64,000 nt of DNA from Selenomonadales bacterium (GCA_029976065.1 JARKNV010000080.1:48847-112846); one strand, 5' to 3'; counted from the first letter of the stretch, positions 54,356 to 64,000 are shown. A program made the numbers and translations. The notes: generated by a model not told the origin, from the sequence alone.

Positions 54356-55492
54356 TTAGCCGGGAAGGAAGGCGGCAAACACGATGTTGCCATATTTTTG
54401 CCCTTTGGCGGTAAGCCGCAGGTAGTCCTGCCCGGCAGCCACCAGACCCCGCCGCGACAGCTCAGCGGCGATTGCGCCGTAGCGCTCGGGAAAGCCGCGG
54501 CCGAAACTGGCCGCGAAGTCCGCGTAGGACACGCCGGCTGCCGTCCTGAGCGCCAGAAAGACGTATTCGGCCATCGCCACCGCCCCGTCGGGGCGCTCGC
54601 AGCTGGCAACCGGCGTCTCGCCGGCCGTTACCCTGCCGATATAATCCCGCACATCGGCCGTATTGGCCAGCCGCTCCTCCTGCCAGAAGGAATGGGCGGC
54701 CGCCCCCACGCCGATATACGGCTCATAGCGCCAGTACTTGAGATTGTGGCGGCACTCGTCCCCCGGCCGGGCGTAGTTCGATATCTCGTAGCGGGCGAAG
54801 CCGCGCGCCGGCAACCAGGACGTCGCCAGATCGTACATCGCCTCTTCCTCGTCCTCGTCCGGCAGGGCCAGCCGCCCCGCGGCCGCCAGGCCGGCAAACG
54901 GCGTGCCCTCCTCGACCTTCAGCCCGTAAACGGAAATATGCCCGACCGGCAGGGCCGCGGCCCGTTCCAGCCCGGCGCGGAAGCTTGCCGCCGTCTGCCC
55001 CGGCAGGCCGTACATCAGGTCGACGCTTACGCGACCGAAGCCGGCGGCGCGGACCGCCGCCACCGCTTCCAGCGCCTGGGCGGCGGTATGGATACGGCCG
55101 GCGGCCGCCAGTACGGCGTCGTCGAACGCCTGCACCCCGAGGCTGACGCGGTTGACGCCGATGGCCCGGAGCGCGGCCAGTTTCTCGCCGTCCAGCGTGC
55201 CGGGGTTGGACTCGACGGTGAATTCGGCATCCTCCGTCACCGTAAAGCTCGCCCGCAGGCAGCGGCCGATCGCCGCCAGGCAGTCGGCCGGCAACACCGT
55301 CGGCGTGCCGCCGCCGATATACACCGTATCGACGGCCCCGGCCGACAAAAGGCCGCCCTTGCCGGCAATTTCCCGGCACAAGGCGGCTGTGTATGCTGCG
55401 TACAATTCCTCGCCTCCGGCCACAGAGGGGAAATCGCAGTAGAGGCACTTTTTTATGCAAAAGGGGATGTGAACGTAAAGTCCGATACTCAT
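54356..55492 (-). CDS. hemW: Radical SAM coproporphyrinogen III oxidase-like protein HemW
   Basis: The 378-residue protein starts MSIGLYVHIPFCIKKCLYCDF (radical SAM Cys at CxxxCxYC), followed by VYIGGGTPTVLP, VESNPGTLD, RVSLGVQAFDD and the C-terminal HemN-type wing. HemW proteins bind heme and are thought to insert it. Start ATG 55492 follows GGGGAGAG; a longer frame enters lepA. It lies 20 bp downstream of lepA and is the last gene clearly on the Firmicute side. Confidence 0.94.
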   Translation of the reverse strand: MSIGLYVHIPFCIKKCLYCDFPSVAGGEELYAAYTAALCREIAGKGGLLSAGAVDTVYIGGGTPTVLPADCLAAIGRCLRASFTVTEDAEFTVESNPGTLDGEKLAALRAIGVNRVSLGVQAFDDAVLAAAGRIHTAAQALEAVAAVRAAGFGRVSVDLMYGLPGQTAASFRAGLERAAALPVGHISVYGLKVEEGTPFAGLAAAGRLALPDEDEEEAMYDLATSWLPARGFARYEISNYARPGDECRHNLKYWRYEPYIGVGAAAHSFWQEERLANTADVRDYIGRVTAGETPVASCERPDGAVAMAEYVFLALRTAAGVSYADFAASFGRGFPERYGAIAAELSRRGLVAAGQDYLRLTAKGQKYGNIVFAAFLPG

Positions 55493-55512
55493 ACGGAAAA
55501 CTCTCCCCGCGG

Positions 55513-57327
55513 CTAATCCATCTTCAGGACGGCCATAAACGCCTCCTGCGGCAACTCCACGCTGCCCACCTGCTTCATGCGCTTCTTGCCTTCCTTCTGC
55601 TTCTCCAGCAGCTTGCGCTTGCGGGTGATGTCGCCGCCGTAGCACTTGGCGAGGACGTCCTTGCGCATCGCGCGGACGGTCTCGCGCGCGATCACCCGCG
55701 AGCCGATGGCGGCCTGGATCGGCACCTCGAATTGCTGGCGCGGAATGAGCTCCTTCAACTTCTTCGCCATCGCCACGCCGTAGCCGTAGGCCGCGTCGGT
55801 GTGCACGATCGCGCTGAACGCGTCCACGGGTTCGCCGTGCAGCAGGATGTCGACCTTCACCAGCTTCGACAGCTGCTCGCCGGCCTCGTCATAGTCCAGC
55901 GACGCGAAGCCCCTCGTCCGCGACTTCAGGGCGTCGAAGAAGTCGAAGACGATCTCGGCAAGCGGCAGCAGGTAGCGGATCTCGACCCGGTCCTCGCTGA
56001 GATAGTCCATGCCCAGCTGCTCGCCGCGGCGCGTCTGACAGAGTTCGAGCACCGTCCCGATGAACTCGGCCGGGGTGAGGATCGTCGCGCGCACCACCGG
56101 CTCGTGCACCTCGGCGATCTTGCCGTCCGGGTATTCGGACGGGATGGTGACGGTGTGCTCGGTGCCGTCCTCCATTACCACCCGGTAGACCACGTTCGGT
56201 GCGGTGGAGATGAGATCGAGGTTGAACTCCCGTTCCAGCCGCTCGCGCACGATCTCCATGTGCAGCAGACCGAGGAAGCCCACCCGGAAGCCGAAGCCCA
56301 GCGCACCCGAGGTCTCGGGCTCGTAGACCAGCGCTGCGTCGTTCAACTGCAGCTTGTCCAACGCCTCGCGCAGTTCGGGGAAGTCCGCGCCGTCGATCGG
56401 ATAGAGACCGGCGTACACCATCGGGTGGGGCGGACGGTAGCCGCCGAGGTCGCGCTTCGCGGGCCGCGACGCGACGGTGACGGTGTCGCCGACCCGGGAC
56501 TGGCGCACCTCTTTCACGCCGGTGATCAGGTAGCCCACCTCACCGACACCGAGGGCCTTGGCCTTCACCGGCTCGGGCGAGATCACGCCGACCTCGAGGG
56601 TCTCGTGGGTGGCGCGGGTGGACATCATCAGGACGCGCTCACGCTGGTTGAGCTCACCGTCGACCACCCGGACGTAGGTGACCACGCCGCGGTAGGTGTC
56701 GTAGACCGAGTCGAAGATCAACGCCCGGGCCGGAGCCTTCGGGTCACCCACCGGCGCCGGAATGTCGTTGACCACATGGTCGAGGAGTTCCCTTACCCCC
56801 TCGCCGGTCTTGGCCGAGACCCGGAAGACGTCGGCCGGGTCGCAGCCCACCAGATGGGCGATCTCAGCGGCGTACTTCTCCGGCTGCGCGCTGGGCAGGT
56901 CGATCTTGTTCAGCACTGGGACGATGTGCTGGTCGGCCTCAAGCGCGAGATAGAGGTTGGCCAGCGTCTGGGCCTCGATGCCCTGCGCGGCGTCGATCAG
57001 CAGGATCGCGCCCTCGCACGCGGCCAGCGAGCGGGACACCTCGTAGGTGAAGTCCACGTGACCGGGGGTGTCGATCATGTTGAGGATGTAGTCGGCGCCG
57101 TCGACCGTCCAGGGCATGCGGACGGCCTGGGACTTGATCGTGATCCCGCGCTCGCGCTCGATGTCCATCCGGTCCCGGTACTGGGAGCGCATCGAGCGCT
57201 CGTCCACCACGCCGGTGAGCTGCAGCATGCGATCGGCCAGGGTCGACTTGACGGGGTCGATGTGCGCGATGATGCAGAAGTTGCGGATCAGCGCGGGCGG
57301 GGTCTTGCCGGGGACAGGAGCGGACAT
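55513..57327 (-). CDS. lepA: Elongation factor 4 (LepA), chimeric between two lineages and with altered G1 motif
   Basis: The 604-residue translational GTPase has G2/G3 (RGITIKS; DTPGH), G4 NKID and the EF4 C-terminal domain. The N-terminus and most of the body are actinobacterial in wording ([17 protein letters not shown]) and the last 15 residues ([19 protein letters not shown]) are Firmicute-like. The G1 loop, normally HIDHGKST, reads HIDPVKST (57258-57263 region), which should disable GTP binding if real. Start ATG 57327; the longer frame crosses rpsT on the other strand. LepA helps back-translocate stalled ribosomes. Confidence 0.9.
   Translation of the reverse strand: MSAPVPGKTPPALIRNFCIIAHIDPVKSTLADRMLQLTGVVDERSMRSQYRDRMDIERERGITIKSQAVRMPWTVDGADYILNMIDTPGHVDFTYEVSRSLAACEGAILLIDAAQGIEAQTLANLYLALEADQHIVPVLNKIDLPSAQPEKYAAEIAHLVGCDPADVFRVSAKTGEGVRELLDHVVNDIPAPVGDPKAPARALIFDSVYDTYRGVVTYVRVVDGELNQRERVLMMSTRATHETLEVGVISPEPVKAKALGVGEVGYLITGVKEVRQSRVGDTVTVASRPAKRDLGGYRPPHPMVYAGLYPIDGADFPELREALDKLQLNDAALVYEPETSGALGFGFRVGFLGLLHMEIVRERLEREFNLDLISTAPNVVYRVVMEDGTEHTVTIPSEYPDGKIAEVHEPVVRATILTPAEFIGTVLELCQTRRGEQLGMDYLSEDRVEIRYLLPLAEIVFDFFDALKSRTRGFASLDYDEAGEQLSKLVKVDILLHGEPVDAFSAIVHTDAAYGYGVAMAKKLKELIPRQQFEVPIQAAIGSRVIARETVRAMRKDVLAKCYGGDITRKRKLLEKQKEGKKRMKQVGSVELPQEAFMAVLKMD
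55565..55700. other. Probable chimeric junction inside lepA
   Basis: The switch lies in or next to the very conserved stretch encoding [20 protein letters not shown] and KKRMK. Left of it genes, repeats and composition are Negativicute-like; right of it they are actinobacterial. Exact base cannot be set because the sequence is conserved in both lineages. Confidence 0.8.
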
Positions 57328-57516
57328 GCGCTTTCTTCGGTTGCGGGTCAGCCAGCACACGATACCGGACGCCGCCGCCGCCCCTTCCCGCACAGACGTC
57401 CGGCGATCGCCTGGCGGTGGCGATCGATTTGAGGGGCCAGGAGGCTGGCTGATAGAGTTCGAAGTCGCGTCCGCCGCGGCGCAACAACGGCAATCACCAG
57501 CGAAGAGGTCACCTGC

Positions 57517-57777
57517 GTGGCAAACATCAAGTCTCAGAAAAAGCGGATTCTGACCAACGAGAAGGCCAGGCTGCGGAACAAGGCGGTCAAGTCCAGCCTT
57601 CGCACGCACGTCCGCAAGTTCAACGAGGCCGTCGCTGCCGGTGAGACTGCGAAGGCGCAGGAGCTGGCGAAGACCGCAACCCGCGCTCTCGACAAGGCCG
57701 TGTCCAAGGGTGTCATCCACGCCAACCAGGCCGCGAACCGCAAGTCGGCGATCGCGAGCAGGACCGCAGCGCTGTAG
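57517..57777 (+). CDS. rpsT: 30S ribosomal protein S20
   Basis: The 86-residue basic helical protein ([20 protein letters not shown], ending [13 protein letters not shown]) is full-length S20, in actinobacterial style. Start GTG 57517 follows GAAGAGGTCACC. Divergent from lepA, the usual actinobacterial layout. Confidence 0.97.
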   Translation: MANIKSQKKRILTNEKARLRNKAVKSSLRTHVRKFNEAVAAGETAKAQELAKTATRALDKAVSKGVIHANQAANRKSAIASRTAAL

Positions 57778-57789
57778 AGCTTCCTCACC

Positions 57790-57824
57790 AAACGCCGTCC
57801 GGGGCCCCGGGCGGCGTTTTGTTG
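57790..57824 (+). terminator. Terminator of rpsT
   Basis: AACGCCGTCCGGG-gc-CCCGGGCGGCGTT followed by TTGTTG; one mismatch in the stem. Confidence 0.8.
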
Positions 57825-57879
57825 TGCTGGATGGAGCGCGTCTCGACGAACTCGACGAGCGGTTTGGATGGATCAGGGT

Positions 57880-58860
57880 TCAGCGGCGGTCCCGTCCCCG
57901 GTAGCCGATCACCGTCAGCACCAGCCGTTCGAGCGCGAAGCCCGCATCACTGGCCGCACCCTTCACCTGCGCATCCGCCACCGCCACCGCCTGGATGGCT
58001 TCGGCAACCCCACGCGGCTGCCAGTCCCGGGACAACCTCGCCAGGTCCTTGAGCTTCCACGGTGGCACGCCCACCGCCCTCGCCAGGTCGGGGTCGCGCA
58101 GTCGGGCGTCGCGGCCGTCCAGGTACTTGCCGAGGCTGCGCAGATTGCTCGACAGCGCGCTGGTGACCAGCACCGGGGCCACGCCCGTCGAGAGCGCCCA
58201 GCGCAGCTTGCCGAGCGCGCCGTCGGCGCGCCCACTCAGCACGTCGTCGGCTACGGCGAAGCTGGTCACCTCGGCGCGGCCGCCGAAGTAGCGGCGGACG
58301 GACGCCTCCGTCAGCACCCGGTCGGGGGAATCGTCCAGCAGTTGCCGGACGGCCGCAGCCAGCGATCTGGTGTCGGTGCCCACCGCCTCCACCAGCACGC
58401 CGGCCGTCGCGAGATCCGTCCGCCCCTGCTGGCGGCGGACTTCGGACACCACGAACTGGGGCAATTCCCACGGCTTTATCGCGGGGTACTCCTCGGCCTG
58501 AACCCGCAGCTTCCGGAGCCGGTCCAGCACCGCCTTGCCCTTCACCCCGCCCGGATGCGCCAGCACCAACGCCAGATCCTCCCCCGGATCGGCGGCGAGC
58601 GCGACGAGCTGATCGGACAGCTCAGCCGGCAGGTCGGCCAGCTCGGTCACCACCAGGACGGTCGCCGACGCGAACAACGACCCGCCCGCGGCTTCGGCCA
58701 GCGAACCGGCGTCGAGCTGGCCGGCTTCGACTCTGGTGACTGCCGCGTCGGGTCGCTCCGCGCGCGCCCGGGCCACGAAGTCGTTCACGGCCCGCTCGGC
58801 GAGTAACGACTCCGGGCCGGAGACCAGCAGCGCGCGCCCGAACGGGCCGGTTTCGTCCAC
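57880..58860 (-). CDS. holA: DNA polymerase III subunit delta
   Basis: The 326-residue clamp-loader subunit has RALLVSGPESLLAERAVNDF at the start, VLVVTELADLP, VLDRLRKL and the C-terminal collar part ending LERLVLTVIGYRGRDRR. Start GTG 58860; upstream frame lacks similarity. Convergent with rpsT, an actinobacterial neighbour set (holA-comEC-comEA on one side). Confidence 0.93.
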   Translation of the reverse strand: MDETGPFGRALLVSGPESLLAERAVNDFVARARAERPDAAVTRVEAGQLDAGSLAEAAGGSLFASATVLVVTELADLPAELSDQLVALAADPGEDLALVLAHPGGVKGKAVLDRLRKLRVQAEEYPAIKPWELPQFVVSEVRRQQGRTDLATAGVLVEAVGTDTRSLAAAVRQLLDDSPDRVLTEASVRRYFGGRAEVTSFAVADDVLSGRADGALGKLRWALSTGVAPVLVTSALSSNLRSLGKYLDGRDARLRDPDLARAVGVPPWKLKDLARLSRDWQPRGVAEAIQAVAVADAQVKGAASDAGFALERLVLTVIGYRGRDRR

Positions 58861-58993
58861 GGGCCAAGCATGCCAGCCGGCACCGACCGTCCGGCGCGCC
58901 GGTCTGGCCTTCGGGCCAGCGAATCCCGCGTCGGGCCCACCCACGTGGCCGGCCTGCCTTAGCGTGGAGGCACAAGATCACGAAGGAGTGTTC

Positions 58994-60221
58994 ATGGCCA
59001 CGGTCGCACTGCTGGGCACCCTCGACACCAAGGGCGAGGAATACGGCTGGCTGAAGGATCGCCTGCAGGAACTCGGAGTCGAGGTCGTTGCCATCGACGT
59101 GGGCTCGTTCTCAACCAGCCCCATGGCAGACGTCAGTTCCGACGAGGTCATCGCTGCGGCCGGCGCAGCTGCCACCGCGCTGCGCGAGCGCCGGGATCGG
59201 GGCGAGATGATGGCGCTGATGGGCCGGGGAGCCGCTGAAGTCGCGCGAAAGCTGGCGGCGGACGGTCGGATCCACGGCGTGCTGTCGATGGGTGGCTCCG
59301 GCGGATCATCGGTGGCTGCACCCGCCATGCAGGCGCTGCCGATCGGCTTCCCCCAAGCTGCTGGTTTCCACCATGGCCTCCGGGGACGTCAAGCCCTATG
59401 TCGGCGAGGTCGACGCCACGCTCACCTACTCGGTGGTGGACGTGGCGGGCATCAACTCGATCTCCAGCCTCGTCCTGGGCAACGCTGCCGCGGCGATCGC
59501 GGGCATGGCGAAGGCCTACGAAGCCCGCCTGGCCGCACCCGAGGGCGACCACAAGCCGTTGGTGGGCATCACGATGTTCGGGGTCACGACCCCGGCGGCC
59601 AACGAGGCTCGGGAAACCCTGACCGGGCTCGGCTATGAGGTCCTGGTCTTCCACGCGACCGGCACCGGAGGCCGGGCCATGGAGAAGCTGGTCGACTCCG
59701 GTCTGCTCGCCGGGGTCTGCGACCTCACCACGACCGAACTCGCCGACGACCTGGTCGGGGGCGTGCTCTCCGCCGGGCCCGACCGGCTCGAGCTCGCCGG
59801 CGCGAAGGGGGTGCCGCAGGTGGTGAGCCTCGGCGCGCTCGACATGGTGAACTTCGGGCCGATGGACACCGTGCCGCAGCAGTTCGCCGGCCGCAACCTC
59901 TATGTGCACAACCCGACCGTCACGCTGATGCGCACGACGCGCGAGGAGATGGCCGAGTTGGGCCGCCGGATCGCGCGCAAATTGGCGGCTGCCGCCGGGC
60001 CGACTGTCTTGTTCCTGCCGCTGCGCGGGGTCAGCGCGATCGACGTGGACGGTGCTCCGTTCCGGGACGCCGTCGCCGACGAGGCCCTCTTCGCAGCGCT
60101 CCGCGAAGGGCTCTCGGGCAGCCGTGTGGCAGTGCACGAACTCGACCAGGCCATCAACGACGCCGGCTTCGGTCAGGCGATGGCCGAATCCCTCCACAAC
60201 CTCATCAACCACAAGGAGTGA
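58994..60221 (+). pseudogene. UPF0261/Tm-1-like protein gene with a +1 frameshift
   Basis: The 5' part (58994-59354: ATVALLGTLDTKGEEYGWL..., VLSMGGSGGSSVAAPAMQALPIGFP) and 3' part (59350-60221: KLLVSTMASGDVKPYVGEVD...) are two halves of one Tm-1-like ATP-binding protein (about 408 residues). They join if one C is removed from the C5 run at 59350-59354. Family members often sit before a PEP-hydrolase-type TIM-barrel gene, as here. Either a sequencing indel or a true disruption; SD GGAGTG before ATG 58994. Confidence 0.85.
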
Positions 60222-60228
60222 GTCGCAG

Positions 60229-61056
60229 ATGACCCGTCAGGAGATCCTCGCCCGGTTCCGTGCCCAGGTGGCGTCCGGGGAGCCCATCATCGGCGGCGGC
60301 GCCGGCACCGGCATCACCGCGAAGTCCGCGGAGGCCGGCGGCATCGACCTGCTGGTGATCTACAACTCGGGACGCTTCCGCATGGCCGGACGGGGGTCGC
60401 TGTCCGGCCTGCTGGCCTACGGCGACGCCAATGCGATCGTCATGGATATGGCCAACGAGGTGCTGCCGGTGGTCAAGCGCACCCCCGTCCTGGCCGGAGT
60501 CAACGGCACGGATCCGTTCCGGGTGATGCCGCACTTCCTCGCGCAGGTCAAGGAGATCGGTTTCGCCGGAGTGCAGAACTTCCCGACGGTCGGCCTGATC
60601 GACGGCGTCTTCCGGGCGAACCTCGAAGAGACCGGGATGGGCTACGGGCTGGAGATCGACATGATCCGGCTCGCCCATGAGATGGACCTGCTCACCTCGC
60701 CCTACGTCTTCGACGCCGACCAGGCCAAGGAGATGGCCGCCGCGGGCGCCGACATCCTCGTCCCGCACATGGGCCTGACCACGTCAGGCACGATCGGTGC
60801 GCAGACCGCCCTGACCCTGGAGCAGGCTGCCGCGAAGGTGCAGGAACTAGCGGACGCGGCCAAGAGCGTGAATCCCGACATCCTGTGCCTGTGCCACGGT
60901 GGGCCGATCGCGACCCCGGCGGACGCCCAGTACATCCTCGACCACACCGAAGGCATCGTGGGCTTCTACGGTGCCTCCTCGATCGAGCGCTTCCCCACCG
61001 AGGTCGGCATCCGCAAGCAGACCGAGGACTTCAAGGCGGTGACCTTCTCGAAGTAG
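60229..61056 (+). CDS. Phosphoenolpyruvate hydrolase-family TIM-barrel protein
   Basis: The 275-residue protein shows [32 protein letters not shown]..., [34 protein letters not shown] and [14 protein letters not shown], typical of the PEP_hydrolase (PF09370) family. Reaction in the cell unknown; the pairing with UPF0261 suggests a common carbon-acid catabolic step. ATG 60229 lies 8 nt after the upstream stop, behind AAGGAG. Confidence 0.88.
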   Translation: MTRQEILARFRAQVASGEPIIGGGAGTGITAKSAEAGGIDLLVIYNSGRFRMAGRGSLSGLLAYGDANAIVMDMANEVLPVVKRTPVLAGVNGTDPFRVMPHFLAQVKEIGFAGVQNFPTVGLIDGVFRANLEETGMGYGLEIDMIRLAHEMDLLTSPYVFDADQAKEMAAAGADILVPHMGLTTSGTIGAQTALTLEQAAAKVQELADAAKSVNPDILCLCHGGPIATPADAQYILDHTEGIVGFYGASSIERFPTEVGIRKQTEDFKAVTFSK

Positions 61057-61060
61057 GCGA

Positions 61061-63379
61061 TCACCCGCTGCGCTGGGTCGTGACGGTCAGCTCCTCGCCG
61101 TCCCGCGCAACAGCGATCGAGCCGTGCCGATCGGTGCGGTAGATCTGGGCGCCCGTCCCGGCCACGGTGGCGATCGTCCGAGCGGCGGGGTGGCCGTAGT
61201 CGTTGTCCGCGCCGACGCTGACCAGAGCGATGCTCGCGTGGACGGAGCCCAGGAACGCCGGCAGCTGGTGGCCCGAGCCGTGGTGCGGCACCAGCAGCAC
61301 CTCGGCGGAGAGGTCGGGGACGGTCGCGACCGCGTTGCCCTGGCCGGACTCCTCCAGATCGCCACTGAGCAGGACGCGCAGCCCTCCGGTGGTGACCCGC
61401 ATCACGATCGATGAGTCGTTCTGATCGGCCGAGTCCTCCCCGGCGGCGCCGGTGTCGACGAACGAGCGGACCGCGAGCACGGACACCTGCACGTCGCCGG
61501 CGGCCACCACCATTCCCGGGACGGCGACCGTCCGCGGCACGTCCGGCAGCGCCGTCACCACCTGCCGCCAGCCACCGGCCGGTTCGGTGATGCCGGAATA
61601 CAGCAGCCGGCCCACCCGCCGCCCGGCCGCGACTCCCGCGACCCCGCCGGCGTGGTCGGCGTGGAGATGCGTGAGCACCAGCCAGGCGATCTCGGTGATG
61701 CCCAACTGGTCGAGGCAGCGGTCGACCAGGGCGGGCTCCGGGCCCGTGTCGACCACGATCGCCCGGCCGGGCCCCACCGCGATCACGGTGGCGTCGCCCT
61801 GTCCGACATCGCAGCTGACGACCTGCCAGCGTGCTGGCGGCCAGCCCGGGATCGGCGCCGGACGAGCCAGCGACAGCACCAGACCGGCCACCAGCAGTCC
61901 GACGAGCCACGGCCGCCGCCACAGCATGGGCAGCCCGGCCAACAGCGTCACGCAGGCCACCGTGAGCACCGCCAGCGGCACCGCGCCGGCCGGCCAGGTC
62001 ATCGCGGCCCCCGGCAGCGCGCTGCCCAACTCGGCGATCCAGACCAGTCCCTGGGCGAACCCACCGGCCAGCCAGCCGAACGCAGCAGCGCCGGGCTGGC
62101 TCACCACTGACGCGCCCGCCGCGATGAACCCCAGCACCGGTCCCGGACCCACGAGGGGCCCGGCGACCAGGTTGGCCACGACGCCGACCACGCTAACCTG
62201 ACCCGAGATCGCGGTGACGATCGGCTGGGTGGCCAACTGGGCGGCCACCGGCACCGTCACCGCCTCGGCAAGCCAGCCCGGCAGCCACCCGCGGAGCACT
62301 GCCGCCCAACGCCCGGCCCACAGAATGATCCCGGCGCTCGCACAGACCGACAGGATGAATCCGAGGGAGCGGCACAGCCACGGGTCGACCAGCAGCAGGC
62401 CGATCACGGCCCAGGACAGGTAGCGCAGCCCCTGCCGCGTGCCGCCCCACCCCAGCGCCGCCAATCCAACCAGGCCCATGGCCGCGGCCCGTAGCACGCT
62501 CGGTTCCGCCCGGCAGAGCAGCACGAAGCTCACGACACCGACCACAGCCACCCCGCGGCGCCACCAGCCCACCGCCCCAAGCCGGGCAGCCGCAAACAGC
62601 ATTGCGGACAGCAGGAGGGTCAGGTTGGCTCCGGACACAGCCGTCAGGTGGGTGAGCCCAGTGACGCGAAACTGCTCGCGAAGCCGTTCGGGCATCCCGT
62701 CGGTGTCCCCGACCACCAGCGCCGGCACGAGCGCGCGCGGACCTTCGGGCAGGCCCGACACAGCAGCTCGGAGTCCGGCCCGCACCGTTGTGACGGCGGT
62801 GTCGAGGGCACCCGGCCCGGCCAGCACCTCCGGCGAGGCTCGGGCGCGGGCCCAGGCGCTCACCGGCTCCTCCGGAGCCGCTGGACTCAGGCGCACGACA
62901 GCCGAGACTGTGGCACCGGCCGGCACCGCGGCCCACGATTGGGTCAGCTCTCCTGAAGCAGACAGCAGGACGGTGGTTCCCGAGACCCAACGTTCCCCGC
63001 GTCCGTGGGCGGAGATCAGGGTCGCCGTCGCCAGCCAGAGCGGCCCGCCCCGGCCGGACTCAGCCACGCGGCCACCATCGGTGCGGAGGACCAGCGTCAC
63101 CACCGCGCCCTGACGGGCCCAGTCGGCGATCGGTCCCTCGCGGACGAACCAGGCGCGCGAACCACCGACCAGACCCGCTATCACCAGGGCCACCCCGCAG
63201 GCCGCCAGTAGCCAACGCGTCCGCCACCAGGCGAGTCCCCAGACGATCAGCCCCAAGCCCAGGGCGGCGCACGCGAGCGGCACCGACCCGCTCGTGCCCG
63301 CCCAGACTCCTGCCCAGACAGCAATCGCCAACACCGGTCCACGCCAGTCCTGCCCTCTCTCCGATTCAGACCCGGACAT
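61061..63379 (-). CDS. comEC: ComEC/Rec2-family DNA uptake channel
   Basis: The 772-residue protein has N-terminal helices with DUF4131, the competence domain (FRVTGLTHLTAVSGANLTLLL) with about nine helices, and a C-terminal metallo-beta-lactamase domain (VLTHLHADHAGGVAGV, LLVPHHGSGHQLPAF). It carries single-stranded DNA through the membrane. ATG 63379 overlaps the end of comEA by 14 bp. Confidence 0.94.
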   Translation of the reverse strand: MSGSESERGQDWRGPVLAIAVWAGVWAGTSGSVPLACAALGLGLIVWGLAWWRTRWLLAACGVALVIAGLVGGSRAWFVREGPIADWARQGAVVTLVLRTDGGRVAESGRGGPLWLATATLISAHGRGERWVSGTTVLLSASGELTQSWAAVPAGATVSAVVRLSPAAPEEPVSAWARARASPEVLAGPGALDTAVTTVRAGLRAAVSGLPEGPRALVPALVVGDTDGMPERLREQFRVTGLTHLTAVSGANLTLLLSAMLFAAARLGAVGWWRRGVAVVGVVSFVLLCRAEPSVLRAAAMGLVGLAALGWGGTRQGLRYLSWAVIGLLLVDPWLCRSLGFILSVCASAGIILWAGRWAAVLRGWLPGWLAEAVTVPVAAQLATQPIVTAISGQVSVVGVVANLVAGPLVGPGPVLGFIAAGASVVSQPGAAAFGWLAGGFAQGLVWIAELGSALPGAAMTWPAGAVPLAVLTVACVTLLAGLPMLWRRPWLVGLLVAGLVLSLARPAPIPGWPPARWQVVSCDVGQGDATVIAVGPGRAIVVDTGPEPALVDRCLDQLGITEIAWLVLTHLHADHAGGVAGVAAGRRVGRLLYSGITEPAGGWRQVVTALPDVPRTVAVPGMVVAAGDVQVSVLAVRSFVDTGAAGEDSADQNDSSIVMRVTTGGLRVLLSGDLEESGQGNAVATVPDLSAEVLLVPHHGSGHQLPAFLGSVHASIALVSVGADNDYGHPAARTIATVAGTGAQIYRTDRHGSIAVARDGEELTVTTQRSG

Positions 63380-64000
63380 GAGGTGCGATATCGGCATACG
63401 TCTTCGGCCCGATGCCGTCCACCTCCTGGAGTTCACTCACTGCGCTGAACCTGCCGTGGGCCTTGCGCCAGTCGAGGATCTTCTGGGCAGTCACCGGACC
63501 CACGCCCGGCAGGGTGTCCAGCTGGTCGAGGGTGGCGCTGTTGAGCGACACCGTGCCTGACCCGCCGCCACTGCCCGAGCCGGACTGGCCCGAGGCTCCC
63601 CGAACCTCTCCCCCCGGCTTGGAGCGGGTACCGATCACCACCTGGCTGCCGTCCTCCACCACCGCCGCCAGGTTTAGTTCCCCCGGGTCCGACCGGTCGT
63701 CGAGCCCGCCGGCCGCTGCGATGGCGTCAGCCACCCGACTGCCCTGCGGCAGCTCCACGAGACCCGGTGAGCGGACGGCGCCGACAACATGCACCAGCAC
63801 CTTCGGGGTGGACGAAGGAGTTGGCGACGGACTGGCAACGACTGTGGGAGCGGCGGCCACGGCTACCGGGGTGGATCTCGCTTGGAGCAGGCTGTACGCC
63901 GTCCAGCCACACCCGACCAGCAGCACGATGACCACGGCTGCGAGATGCTCGCGCCCGAACTCCACCAGCCGATCGCCCAGGCGGGCAACGCCCCCGCCCG
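63366..64000 (-). CDS. comEA: ComEA-like DNA-binding protein (5' end outside window)
   Basis: The frame is open to the window edge (codons ARLGDRLVEFGREHL continue upstream of an internal GTG at 63965). It has one helix (LAAVVIVLLVGCGWTAYSLL), an SLBB domain (VLVHVVGAVRSPGLVELPQGSRVADAI), a Ser/Gly linker and a C-terminal HhH pair (SATLDQLDTLPGVGPVTAQKI, ELQEVDGIGPKTYADI). It binds incoming DNA and passes it to ComEC. Confidence 0.92.
   Translation of the reverse strand, partial: GGGVARLGDRLVEFGREHLAAVVIVLLVGCGWTAYSLLQARSTPVAVAAAPTVVASPSPTPSSTPKVLVHVVGAVRSPGLVELPQGSRVADAIAAAGGLDDRSDPGELNLAAVVEDGSQVVIGTRSKPGGEVRGASGQSGSGSGGGSGTVSLNSATLDQLDTLPGVGPVTAQKILDWRKAHGRFSAVSELQEVDGIGPKTYADIAPHVRV

Noticed and set aside
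55513..57720. A 735-codon frame for lepA
   Set aside because: The first 131 codons are antisense to rpsT and contain no EF4 sequence; ATG 57327 fits the family start.

Overview
The window looks like two unrelated genomes joined inside one gene. Bases 1 to about 55,600 (high GC, almost every gene on the minus strand) read as a diderm, endospore-forming Firmicute of the Negativicutes/Sporomusa type. It carries sporulation genes yqfC and yqfD, a glyQS T-box, CIRCE-HrcA control and class A RNase P RNA, next to an LptA/OstA-like protein expected only in cells with an outer membrane. Bases from about 55,700 to 64,000 (higher GC, actinobacterial rpsT, holA, comEC and comEA) read as an actinobacterium, perhaps of the Propionibacteriaceae type. 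The switch falls in the conserved 3' end of lepA, a place where both lineages keep the same neighbours, so an assembly chimera is the simplest reading.

Layout: 1-2,460 NirJ-like radical SAM protein, polyferredoxin with a structured leader, tatA. 2,470-6,320 secreted 5'-nucleotidase and a two-component system whose sensor carries a Gly/Met/His repeat. 6,430-9,400 thioredoxin, GDT1-type cation exporter, ferritin-like protein, nitroreductase and an orphan gene. 9,480-11,750 repeat A, rnpB, thiE, repeat B and a zinc-ribbon coiled-coil protein. 11,800-18,410 nif3, trmK, thpR, a GNAT gene, three tRNAs, rpoD and dnaG. 18,560-25,330 small zinc protein, HD hydrolase, lptA-like, lepB, ppsR, glyS and glyQ with their T-box. 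25,330-37,560 DUF4342 protein, recO, yqzL, CorC-type protein, DUF502 protein, CBS protein, era, cdd, dgkA, HhH protein, ybeY, pgpH, phoH, yqfD and yqfC. 37,680-43,790 HerA-like ATPase, small ORFs, floA-nfeD, yqeY and rpsU. 43,870-55,490 HIT protein, mtaB, rsmE, prmA, dnaJ, dnaK, grpE, an archaeal-like chaperonin, hrcA and hemW. 55,513-64,000 lepA, rpsT, holA, a frameshifted UPF0261 gene, a PEP-hydrolase-type TIM barrel, comEC and comEA.

The most interesting unexplained signal is a family of at least nine dispersed imperfect palindromes (119-237 bp), about one per 5-6 kb in the Firmicute part and absent from the actinobacterial part. The arms pair while their sequence changes between copies (compensatory changes). 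A core motif, AGATG in one arm facing CAGATGG in the other, stays nearly constant and would place tandem G-A pairs in the stem. Two copies supply the stop codon of the adjacent gene, and one sits between grpE and dnaK. The chaperone operon is notable in itself: between hrcA and grpE lies an archaeal-like (group III) chaperonin rather than a GroEL.
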